NCBI GenBank assembly: GCA_036381475.1
Contig: DASVCT010000204.1
Span: forward strand, 18,040-82,039
DNA length: 64,000 bases
From: ZC4RG29 sp036381475
Lineage (GTDB): Bacteria > Bacteroidota > Bacteroidia > Cytophagales > Cyclobacteriaceae
Reading direction: 5' to 3'
Shown: positions 17,088 through 24,356 of the stretch, one piece after another
Position numbering within the stretch: position 1 is the stretch's first letter
How the letters are laid out: each line of letters begins with the position of its first letter
Position numbers and translations under genes: made by a program
The notes under the pieces: generated by a model
What the model was told of the DNA's origin: nothing
Databases searched by the model: none
Seen by the model: only the letters and a program-made list of their open reading frames with translations

Positions 17088-17116
17088 TGTGGAAATGTGG
17101 AAGAAAATGTGGAAAA
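17088..17116. other. Three direct TGTGGA repeats (DnaA-box-like)
   Basis: TGTGGAAAT (17088-17096), TGTGGAAGA (17096-17104) and TGTGGAAAA (17108-17116) run in one direction just before mnmG. Read on the minus strand they are NNTTCCACA forms, one to three mismatches from the DnaA box TTATCCACA. They are weak sites singly but closely spaced. Confidence 0.4.
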
Positions 17117-17132
17117 CTCATTGAGAGAGTCG

Positions 17133-18995
17133 ATGTTTCCTGAATACGATGTAATAGTGGTGGGTGGTGGTCATGCCGGCTGTGAGGCGGCATGGGCCGC
17201 AGCGACCATGGGATCGCGGGTATTGCTGGTCACCATGAACATGGCCACGATCGGACAAATGTCCTGCAATCCGGCAATGGGGGGCGTCGCAAAAGGCCAG
17301 ATCGTACGCGAAATAGACGCCCTGGGGGGAATGTCCGGCATCGTATCCGACAGGTCGATGATCCAATTCCGGATGCTGAACGCGTCCAAGGGCCCCGCCA
17401 TGTGGAGTCCGAGGACCCAAAACGACCGCGTAGGATTTGCTCAGCAATGGCGCCTGGCACTGGAAAGCAATCCGAATATCGACTTCTGGCAGGAAATGGC
17501 GCGAGAAATCGTAGTAAAGGACCGGCGCGCCATTGGCATCCGCACGTCCCTCGGGCTTGAGATACGCGGAAAGGCCGTCATCCTGACCAACGGTACCTTC
17601 CTGAATGGAAAAATCCATATCGGCGAAAAGAACTTCGGAGGTGGTCGCACGGCAGAAAAAGCCGCCACCGGCCTCACAGAGCAGCTTGTGTCGCTCGGCT
17701 TTGAATCAGGCCGGATGAAGACCGGCACGCCCCCCAGGGTGGATGGCCGCACACTCGACTATTCCAGGATGGAGGAACAGCCCGGAGATACCCACCCGCG
17801 AAAGTTTTCGTTTTCCGATACGGAGCCGCTGACCCGTCAAAGGAGCTGCTTTATTACTTACACCAGCACCGCCGTTCACGACGAGCTGAAGAAAGGCTTT
17901 GACAAGTCGCCCATGTTCCAGGGACGGATCCAGGGCCTTGGTCCGCGGTATTGCCCATCTATTGAAGACAAGATATGTCGCTTTGCGGAACGGGAGCGCC
18001 ACCAGATATTCGTAGAACCCGAAGGATGGGACACCATCGAAGTGTACGTTAACGGCTTCTCCACGTCCCTGCCCGAAGACGTACAGTATTCCGCGCTACG
18101 CAAAGTGCCTGGATTCGAAAACGTACGGATGTTCCGTCCCGGATACGCCATTGAGTACGACTACTTTCCGCCCCAGCAATTAAAGCTAACGTTAGAAACA
18201 CAACTCATTGATAATCTGTATTTTGCCGGCCAAATTAACGGCACCACGGGATACGAAGAAGCGGCCTGCCAGGGACTCATGGCAGGTATCAACGCGCATA
18301 ACCGGATACACGATCGTGACCCATTCATCCTGAAGCGATCCGAGGCCTACATCGGCGTGCTCATCGACGACCTCGTCAACAAGGGTACTGAAGAGCCCTA
18401 CCGGATGTTCACCTCACGGGCAGAATACCGCATCCTCCTCCGCCAGGACAACGCCGACCTGCGCCTCACACCCGCCGGGCACCGGCTCGGCCTGGCCTCA
18501 GACGACAGGATGGAACGGGTTATAGATAAAAAAGCAGACGTCGAGCGCCTCCGCAAAGCCCTCGAAGCCTTCAAAGTAAGCCCGGACGACGTGAATGAAC
18601 CCCTTGTCCGGCTCAATACAGCCACCGTGAGGGAAAAAGTGCCTGCACTGAACCTCCTCCGGCGACCCCACATTGGGCTTGAAGAACTCCGCACACTTCA
18701 CCCCGAACTCGATCGGCTCATTGGTCAGTACCATCCGGAAGTACAGGAACAGGTCGAGATCGGCCTCAAGTATGAGACATATATCGACCGGGAACAAAAG
18801 CTCGCCGAAAAGATCGGCAGCCTTGAAAACTTCCGGATCAGCCCAGACTTTGATTACACCCGAATTCACGCGCTTTCAGCCGAAGGCCGGGAAAAACTCA
18901 TGCGCGTAAAGCCGGAGACGCTGGGCCAGGCTTCCCGCATCAGCGGCGTATCGCCGTCCGACATATCCGTCCTGACCATTTACCTTGGCCGATAA
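17133..18995 (+). CDS. mnmG: tRNA uridine-5-carboxymethylaminomethyl synthase subunit MnmG (GidA)
   Basis: MnmG is a 620-residue FAD enzyme that, with MnmE, adds the carboxymethylaminomethyl group to wobble U34 of several tRNAs. The FAD-binding motif is VVGGGHAGCEAAWAAA, followed by MSCNPAMGGVAKG and GRMKTGTPPRVD. The C-terminal helical domain that contacts MnmE and tRNA is complete. A GTG at 17097 is in frame and would add 12 residues. ATG 17133 gives the usual FPEYDVIVVGGG start, so I use it. The gene, old name gidA, is often close to the chromosomal origin. The next gene starts directly after its stop. Confidence 0.96.
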   Translation: MFPEYDVIVVGGGHAGCEAAWAAATMGSRVLLVTMNMATIGQMSCNPAMGGVAKGQIVREIDALGGMSGIVSDRSMIQFRMLNASKGPAMWSPRTQNDRVGFAQQWRLALESNPNIDFWQEMAREIVVKDRRAIGIRTSLGLEIRGKAVILTNGTFLNGKIHIGEKNFGGGRTAEKAATGLTEQLVSLGFESGRMKTGTPPRVDGRTLDYSRMEEQPGDTHPRKFSFSDTEPLTRQRSCFITYTSTAVHDELKKGFDKSPMFQGRIQGLGPRYCPSIEDKICRFAERERHQIFVEPEGWDTIEVYVNGFSTSLPEDVQYSALRKVPGFENVRMFRPGYAIEYDYFPPQQLKLTLETQLIDNLYFAGQINGTTGYEEAACQGLMAGINAHNRIHDRDPFILKRSEAYIGVLIDDLVNKGTEEPYRMFTSRAEYRILLRQDNADLRLTPAGHRLGLASDDRMERVIDKKADVERLRKALEAFKVSPDDVNEPLVRLNTATVREKVPALNLLRRPHIGLEELRTLHPELDRLIGQYHPEVQEQVEIGLKYETYIDREQKLAEKIGSLENFRISPDFDYTRIHALSAEGREKLMRVKPETLGQASRISGVSPSDISVLTIYLGR

Positions 18996-19877
18996 ATGCA
19001 GGAAATCGAAGTTTGCCCCGTCTGCGGAAATATGAACCTTCACGAATTCCTCCGCACGCGGGACTTTCACTTTACGCAGGAGGAATTCTCCCTAAAACGG
19101 TGCGCCCAATGCTCCTTCATCATGACTTCACCCCGGCCTGACAACGAAAAATTGCCCTACTACTATTCCTCAGCCGATTACCTCTCGCATTCGGCAGGAT
19201 CAAAGGGCATCCTCGGCAACGTGTACCGGCTTGCCCGGCACTTTACCGTCAAAAAGAAAACTGCCCTGATCCGTCGCTTCCAGAAACCGGGAACTTTGCT
19301 CGACTTCGGCTGCGGCACCGGTGAATTTCTCATTCACGCCCACAACACCGGATGGAGGACCTATGGCGTCGAACCCTCCGAGGCAGCACGCCAGGCAGCC
19401 ACAGCACGCCTGCCCGACGTCTTCCCAAATCTCGACCCCATACCGCTCGAGTCCTGCAACGCGATCACCCTCTGGCATGTGCTTGAGCATGTGCCAGACC
19501 TCCAACAAACCCTGCACGACCTCATCAACCGGCTGACTCCCGACGGCGCGCTCTTCATCGCCGTGCCAAACATCGAAAGCGCCGACAGCCGGCACTATCA
19601 TGCAATCTGGGCAGGACTCGACGTACCCCGTCACCTCTGGCACTTCGGCCGACAAACTATGGAACGGCTCTTGCAACAACACAACCTGAACCTGACGCGT
19701 ACAATTCCCATGAAACTCGACGCCTACTATGTGAGCCTCCTGAGCGAGAAATACAGAAACCACAATGCACTGACGCTCTCAGGTTACGCACGCGCTATGC
19801 GCGTTGCAGTCGCATCTAATCGTGCCGCAAAGAAGTCAGGTGAATACTCCAGCCTACTTTACGTTGCCCGCAAATGA
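18996..19877 (+). CDS. Class I SAM methyltransferase with N-terminal zinc-ribbon-like motif
   Basis: This 293-residue protein opens with two Cys pairs (CPVCGNMNL and CAQCSF, residues ~7-41), a likely zinc site. A Rossmann methyltransferase domain follows with motif I LLDFGCGTGEFLIHA (~98-112) and ITLWHVLEHVPD (~152-163). This layout is common in Bacteroidota and in cell-surface polysaccharide loci; the substrate is unknown. The ATG directly follows the mnmG stop codon and the gene's last bases overlap the next gene (ATGA), so the three are probably one transcript. The plus strand here is markedly C-rich. Confidence 0.85.
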   Translation: MQEIEVCPVCGNMNLHEFLRTRDFHFTQEEFSLKRCAQCSFIMTSPRPDNEKLPYYYSSADYLSHSAGSKGILGNVYRLARHFTVKKKTALIRRFQKPGTLLDFGCGTGEFLIHAHNTGWRTYGVEPSEAARQAATARLPDVFPNLDPIPLESCNAITLWHVLEHVPDLQQTLHDLINRLTPDGALFIAVPNIESADSRHYHAIWAGLDVPRHLWHFGRQTMERLLQQHNLNLTRTIPMKLDAYYVSLLSEKYRNHNALTLSGYARAMRVAVASNRAAKKSGEYSSLLYVARK

Positions 19878-21604
19878 AATACATACCCGTCCTGATACTG
19901 CTCTTGCTGATCTCGTTTGCACGATGCGCCCGTCAGACCGCACCGACAGGAGGGCCGCGTGATTCCATTCCTCCAGTACTGCTCAACACAGTTCCCGCCA
20001 ACCAAACCACCGGATACAACGGCCAACGCATCGTTCTTACGTTTGACGAAGATGTGCAGCTCAATAATCCCCGCCAGCAACTCCTCATCACACCTTCAAT
20101 CGGAACTGATTTCGAAATGACTGTCCGCCGCAAGACGGTGTACCTTGAACTCAACGCCCCGCTACGCGACAGCACGACGTATACAATAAATTTCCGGGAA
20201 AGTATCCAGGATATCACGGAGAAAAATCCAGCCCGCAACCTTCTTCTCGCGCTCAGTACCGGAACCTATATTGACTCACTGAACATTGACGGCAGCGTAT
20301 ACCAACTGCTCCGGGGAACTCCCGCTAAGGCAGCCTCGGTAGCGCTATACGTCAACCCCGATACCTTCGACATATTCACTCACAAACCGGAATACCTCAC
20401 CGTCACCAACGATAGCGGCACTTTCCACTTTCAAAACCTGAAGGGGGGAACCTATTACGTCTATGCCTTTGACGACAAGAATAGAAATGCCATTGTTGAT
20501 GCGCGTTCCGAGTCATACGGGTTCCTTCGCGATCCTGTGGTACTCCGACCCGACACAGCCATATACCTCCGCATTCCTTTGATCAGGCTCGACGCACGTC
20601 CCTTGCGACTCATCAGCGCACGTCCTTACAATACCTATTTCAATATCCGTTTGTCCAAATTGCTCGAGGCCTACTCCATACAGACCGTCAATCCATCAGA
20701 TAGTGCCCGACTGCGACATACCTATGGTCCTGACCGGGCGAATATCCAGGTGTACCTGCCCCAGATATCCGTTACCGACAGCATTCCGTTTCAATTCACC
20801 GCCACCGACAGCATCGGTCACCGCCTTGACACGGTGCTTTTCGCAAAACTATCACCACGGCCCGCCAAGCCGGAAGCCTTTAAGATCACTACGCAGTCAG
20901 TTGAACTCACACATCCCACTTTCACCCTCACCGGATCTATCCACGCCAACAAACCCATCCGGTCGCTCAACTATGACAGCATCGTTTACGTTATCGACTC
21001 TGCGCTAACGGTGCCCCTAACCGCTGAGGACTTCACGTTAACCGATCAATCATCGCTGGCACTCCGGAAAATCATACCCGCGGAATATTTTCCGAGCGCA
21101 ACGGCAGAACCTGCGCCTGATGACTTCCGGGCAGGTCGACCCAAAGATCAAAAGAAGATGATCAACCAACTCCGCCTCGGCAATGGCGCCATCATCTCTA
21201 TAGAAAATGATTCCTCCGCGGCAACACAAGTCAAAGTTGACATAAAACGCCCCGACAACACCGGCGTCATCTCAGTTGCTGTGCAAACCACGGAGCCTCA
21301 TTTCATCATCCAACTGCTACGCAAAGACTACAGCATTGTCCGGACCGTAGCCGACCAAACTTCCGTTTCATTCCGCGATCTTACCCCCGCCGACTACCTC
21401 ATCGCCTACATCTCTGACCGCAATGCCAACGGAAAATGGGATCCCGGAAGTTTCTTCCGCCGGGAAGAACCTGAACCTGTTGTCTTCTATCGCAACGATG
21501 ACGGCGTGCCTTCCGTTAACATTAAGGCAAATTGGGAGCTCGGACCTTTGTTGATAACCTATCCGGAACCTGTGGATAACAAGGGGAACATTCCACGCCG
21601 ATAG
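19874..21604 (+). CDS. Lipoprotein with bacterial Ig-like domain
   Basis: This 576-residue protein starts with a lipoprotein signal (MKYIPVLILLLLISFARC, Cys 18). An SbsA-type Ig-like domain follows at ~30-130 (PPVLLNTVPANQTTGYNGQR, VLTFDEDVQLNN, TTYTINF). A beta-sandwich region comes next, with YYVYAFDDKNRNAIVD and, near the end, DYLIAYISDRNANGKWDPG. The pair of D-x-N-x-N-G-x-x-D-type loops could bind calcium. It is a conserved Bacteroidota surface or periplasmic lipoprotein; its function is not known. It overlaps the methyltransferase gene by four bases. The C-rich coding strand ends with this gene. Confidence 0.82.
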   Translation: MKYIPVLILLLLISFARCARQTAPTGGPRDSIPPVLLNTVPANQTTGYNGQRIVLTFDEDVQLNNPRQQLLITPSIGTDFEMTVRRKTVYLELNAPLRDSTTYTINFRESIQDITEKNPARNLLLALSTGTYIDSLNIDGSVYQLLRGTPAKAASVALYVNPDTFDIFTHKPEYLTVTNDSGTFHFQNLKGGTYYVYAFDDKNRNAIVDARSESYGFLRDPVVLRPDTAIYLRIPLIRLDARPLRLISARPYNTYFNIRLSKLLEAYSIQTVNPSDSARLRHTYGPDRANIQVYLPQISVTDSIPFQFTATDSIGHRLDTVLFAKLSPRPAKPEAFKITTQSVELTHPTFTLTGSIHANKPIRSLNYDSIVYVIDSALTVPLTAEDFTLTDQSSLALRKIIPAEYFPSATAEPAPDDFRAGRPKDQKKMINQLRLGNGAIISIENDSSAATQVKVDIKRPDNTGVISVAVQTTEPHFIIQLLRKDYSIVRTVADQTSVSFRDLTPADYLIAYISDRNANGKWDPGSFFRREEPEPVVFYRNDDGVPSVNIKANWELGPLLITYPEPVDNKGNIPRR

Positions 21605-21659
21605 GACCCGGTCACGGAAATTCATCGGAAAAGGCGTCAACGTGTGGATCCTTTTCCGG

Positions 21660-21872
21660 TTATACACAGGAAACCACATCACAGCCTGCCCACAAACCGA
21701 TTATCCACAACTCACATCTTCTGTGGATATCCCTTCAAGTAACTGAAAAGCAATTTTTTACCTGGACCCCATCATCCACATAAATTAAACAAGCGCGAAA
21801 TACGTTATATTGTCCACATATCCACATGGCTTATTATTCTTATTATATATATAAATTAATAATTCATAAAAA
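21660..21872. other. oriC: Candidate replication origin: DnaA boxes plus AT-rich tract
   Basis: DnaA-box matches: TTATACACA 21660-21668 and TTATCCACA 21701-21709 (both fit TTATNCACA); ATATCCACA on the minus strand at 21722-21730; TCATCCACA 21772-21780; TTGTCCACA 21810-21818; ATATCCACA 21818-21826. The last four each have one mismatch. Directly after, 21831-21872 is A/T except for two C, which fits a DNA-unwinding element. The tract overlaps the first codons of the TPR gene. mnmG and parS-like sites lie 3-5 kb upstream. The assignment is inferred from pattern; dnaA is not in the window. Confidence 0.6.
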
Positions 21873-23790
21873 GGCACTCTGGATTAGTGCGTTCCTTTTT
21901 CTCCTTTGCTACACGCTTCAGGCACAGGAATCACAGGATGTTCAGATCGCTAATGAATACCTTCTCCAGGGACAAAAGCAGAAGGCGCTGGAGCTCTATC
22001 GCGACCTGGCAAAAAGCGCGCGGAATCTTCCTGTCATCCATCACAACTACATGAGTGTGCTGCTGGATCTGGGGTTGTTCGATGAGGCAAAAGAGCATCT
22101 CCGAAAGGTATCGCGCCAGGATCCAAGCAATTTGCAATACAAACTTGATCTTGGATTGGTATACATCCGCTCCGGAGATACGGGGAAGGCCGAGAAGCAC
22201 TTTGACGAACTAATTTCACAAAACAAGTCCAACATTCAGGCCATTAAGATGATGGCCGACTATCTCTCTGCGCGTTCAATGAACGAATATGCGGTGAAAG
22301 CGTTGACCACGTCACGCAAGTTCCTCGGCAATCCGCATCTGTTTGGTCTCGAACTTGCGATGCTGTACAGGCTACAGGGTCAGAAAGATAGAATGGTAGA
22401 GGAATATCTCAGCTATGTGACCCAGAGCTCGGCTAATATTCAGTATGTCAAGAATGTCATGCAGGCCCTGTTAACGAAGCCGGATGAGCTTGAAAGTCTG
22501 GAGCGCATTCTGTACGACAAGATTCAGAAGAACCCCGACGTCGAGGTATACTCGGACCTCCTCATATGGGTGACAATTCAGCAAAAGAATTTTTATGCCT
22601 CGTTTGTTCAGGCGAGAGCCTACGATAAACGCTACAAGCGCGAAGGGGAAAAGAGCATGGAAGTTGCCCAGGTCGCTCTGGACAACGAGGACTTTGCAAC
22701 GGCGGCGAGAATCTACCGCTATGTAGCGCGGGAATATCCGGGCACTTCGAATTACCTGATGGCACGCCTTGGCCTGATCCGAACCCGTGAAGCACAGATC
22801 AAGAAGCGCTACCCGGTAAACCAGGATTCGGTGCGGACCCTGGTGGAGAACTACAAGAGCTTCATACAACAGTACCCGGACAATGCTTACTCCCTCGAAG
22901 CACGCCGAAGTGAGGCCATACTTCATGCGATGTACCTTGATGAAAAGGATGAGGCGGTCCGCCTGCTGGAAGATTTGATAGCCAACCCGAAAGCTACACT
23001 GTATCTGCGATCCAAAGCGAAGCTGGACCTGGGTGATATTTACCTGCTGAAGGGCGAACCCTGGGAGTCGACGCTGCTGTACTCCCAGGTAGAGAAGATC
23101 CAGAAGGAAAATCCGCTGGGGTATGAAGCCAAGCTAAAAAATGCCAAACTATCCTATTTCAAGGGCGACTTCAGGCTTGCGCAGGAGCACCTGGATATCC
23201 TCAAGGAAGCAACGACCCGTGAAATTGCCAACGACGCCATGGACCTCAGCATGCGCATTAAGGAAAACATTGCGTTCGACTCAACGGGGGCGGCTTTGAA
23301 GGAATACGCGGCTATCGAACTGCTGCTCTACCAGAACAAAGTCGATGAGGCTCTGGCTGCGATGGAGGCGTTCCGCGCGGGTGGGACAAAATGGGTCAGC
23401 AAAGAAGATGCGTTCAAGATGAACCGGCCGGCTTTGCAAACGAGGGGCGACTCGGCGCTGGTTCAAATGAAATCCGCAGGCGAGATCGCTACCATCCTGG
23501 ATGACGTATACTGGCTGGAATCCAACATAAGGCTTCAAAAGGGCGAATTTCTCAAGGCGATAGACCTGCTTCAGAAAATCATAACCGATTATCCCGACGA
23601 CGTCCTTGCCGACGATGCATTCTTCCGTACCGGGGAAATCTATGAGCGCCATCTTGGAGACCTCTCCAAGGCTATGGAGGTCTATAGGGAGTTCCTCACG
23701 CGGTTTCCCGGCAGCGTATACGCCGCCGAGGCCCGGAAACGTTTTCGTTCACTCCGGGGCGATTTTGGGCCGCCCGCACCCGCGCCATAA
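21826..23790 (+). CDS. Secreted TPR-repeat protein
   Basis: This protein has 654 residues. A signal peptide ends near CYTLQAQ (residue ~35). The rest is helical with tetratricopeptide-like repeats: ANEYLLQGQKQKALELYRDL, then FDEAKEHLRKVSRQDPS and DTGKAEKHFDEL, and again near the end (KAIDLLQKII, KAMEVYREFLTRFPGS). Such proteins usually scaffold periplasmic or outer-membrane complexes. The N-terminal segment before KKALWISAFLF (AYYSYYIYKLII) is encoded by the very AT-rich tract of the candidate origin. No other standard start codon exists before the signal peptide, so ATG 21826 is kept with some doubt. Confidence 0.8.
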   Translation: MAYYSYYIYKLIIHKKALWISAFLFLLCYTLQAQESQDVQIANEYLLQGQKQKALELYRDLAKSARNLPVIHHNYMSVLLDLGLFDEAKEHLRKVSRQDPSNLQYKLDLGLVYIRSGDTGKAEKHFDELISQNKSNIQAIKMMADYLSARSMNEYAVKALTTSRKFLGNPHLFGLELAMLYRLQGQKDRMVEEYLSYVTQSSANIQYVKNVMQALLTKPDELESLERILYDKIQKNPDVEVYSDLLIWVTIQQKNFYASFVQARAYDKRYKREGEKSMEVAQVALDNEDFATAARIYRYVAREYPGTSNYLMARLGLIRTREAQIKKRYPVNQDSVRTLVENYKSFIQQYPDNAYSLEARRSEAILHAMYLDEKDEAVRLLEDLIANPKATLYLRSKAKLDLGDIYLLKGEPWESTLLYSQVEKIQKENPLGYEAKLKNAKLSYFKGDFRLAQEHLDILKEATTREIANDAMDLSMRIKENIAFDSTGAALKEYAAIELLLYQNKVDEALAAMEAFRAGGTKWVSKEDAFKMNRPALQTRGDSALVQMKSAGEIATILDDVYWLESNIRLQKGEFLKAIDLLQKIITDYPDDVLADDAFFRTGEIYERHLGDLSKAMEVYREFLTRFPGSVYAAEARKRFRSLRGDFGPPAPAP

Positions 23791-23836
23791 CCATCCCTTT
23801 TCCCCTTCCGCCGCAGAAATAATTGGCTCCATTTAG

Positions 23837-23867
23837 TATGCATGCATAACAAATTTTGCTACATTCG
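23837..23867 (+). promoter_or_regulatory. marR promoter and palindromic operator
   Basis: TATGCATGCATA (23837-23848) is a perfect 12-base palindrome, followed by TACATTCG (23860-23867), one mismatch from TAnnTTTG. The start codon is at 23886. MarR proteins commonly repress their own promoter at such palindromes; this site is inferred. Confidence 0.5.
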
Positions 23868-23885
23868 TTCCTCCGATTGACGATC

Positions 23886-24335
23886 ATGAGGCGTGAGGAG
23901 ACGGTAGACTACAACATCAAGGCGACCTGGCACGCGATTGCGCGGATGTACAATCAGCAGGCTGCGCGGTATGGTGCGACGATGTCCACAGGATTTGTCT
24001 TGCTGAACGTCGATGCTGAGGAGGGCACCCCCGCAACCAAAATTGCCCCCCTGATGGGATTGGAAGCCCGCAGCCTCACCCGGATTTTGAAGACTATGGA
24101 ATCGGCGGGTTTGATATTCAGGGCGCCGGATCCAAACGACCGTCGATCGGTCCGGATATTTCTGACGCCGGAGGGACGTGCGAAGAAAGAGAAAGCGCGT
24201 GAAGTCGTGTTGCTGTTTAACAACACGGTATTGCAGCAGGTGGCACCGGAAAAACTGAGAATCTTTTTCGAAGTGCTTTCGGAGATCAACAAGGTTGTTG
24301 AACGCCCGGATTTATTTGAGGGCATCCAAGCGTAG
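23886..24335 (+). CDS. MarR-family transcriptional regulator
   Basis: This 149-residue protein has a winged-helix domain at ~30-115: GFVLLNVDAEEGTPATKIAP, then the recognition region LEARSLTRILKTMESAGLI, and the wing with DPNDRRSVRIFLTPEGR. The frame opens at 23856, but ATG 23886 (MRREETVDYN) sits just after the promoter. It stands 21 bases before fadN and reads the same way, so it probably controls the fad genes and itself, perhaps in response to acyl-CoA. This is inferred from position. Confidence 0.88.
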   Translation: MRREETVDYNIKATWHAIARMYNQQAARYGATMSTGFVLLNVDAEEGTPATKIAPLMGLEARSLTRILKTMESAGLIFRAPDPNDRRSVRIFLTPEGRAKKEKAREVVLLFNNTVLQQVAPEKLRIFFEVLSEINKVVERPDLFEGIQA

Positions 24336-24356
24336 CCAAGAATCCTTGTACAGTAT

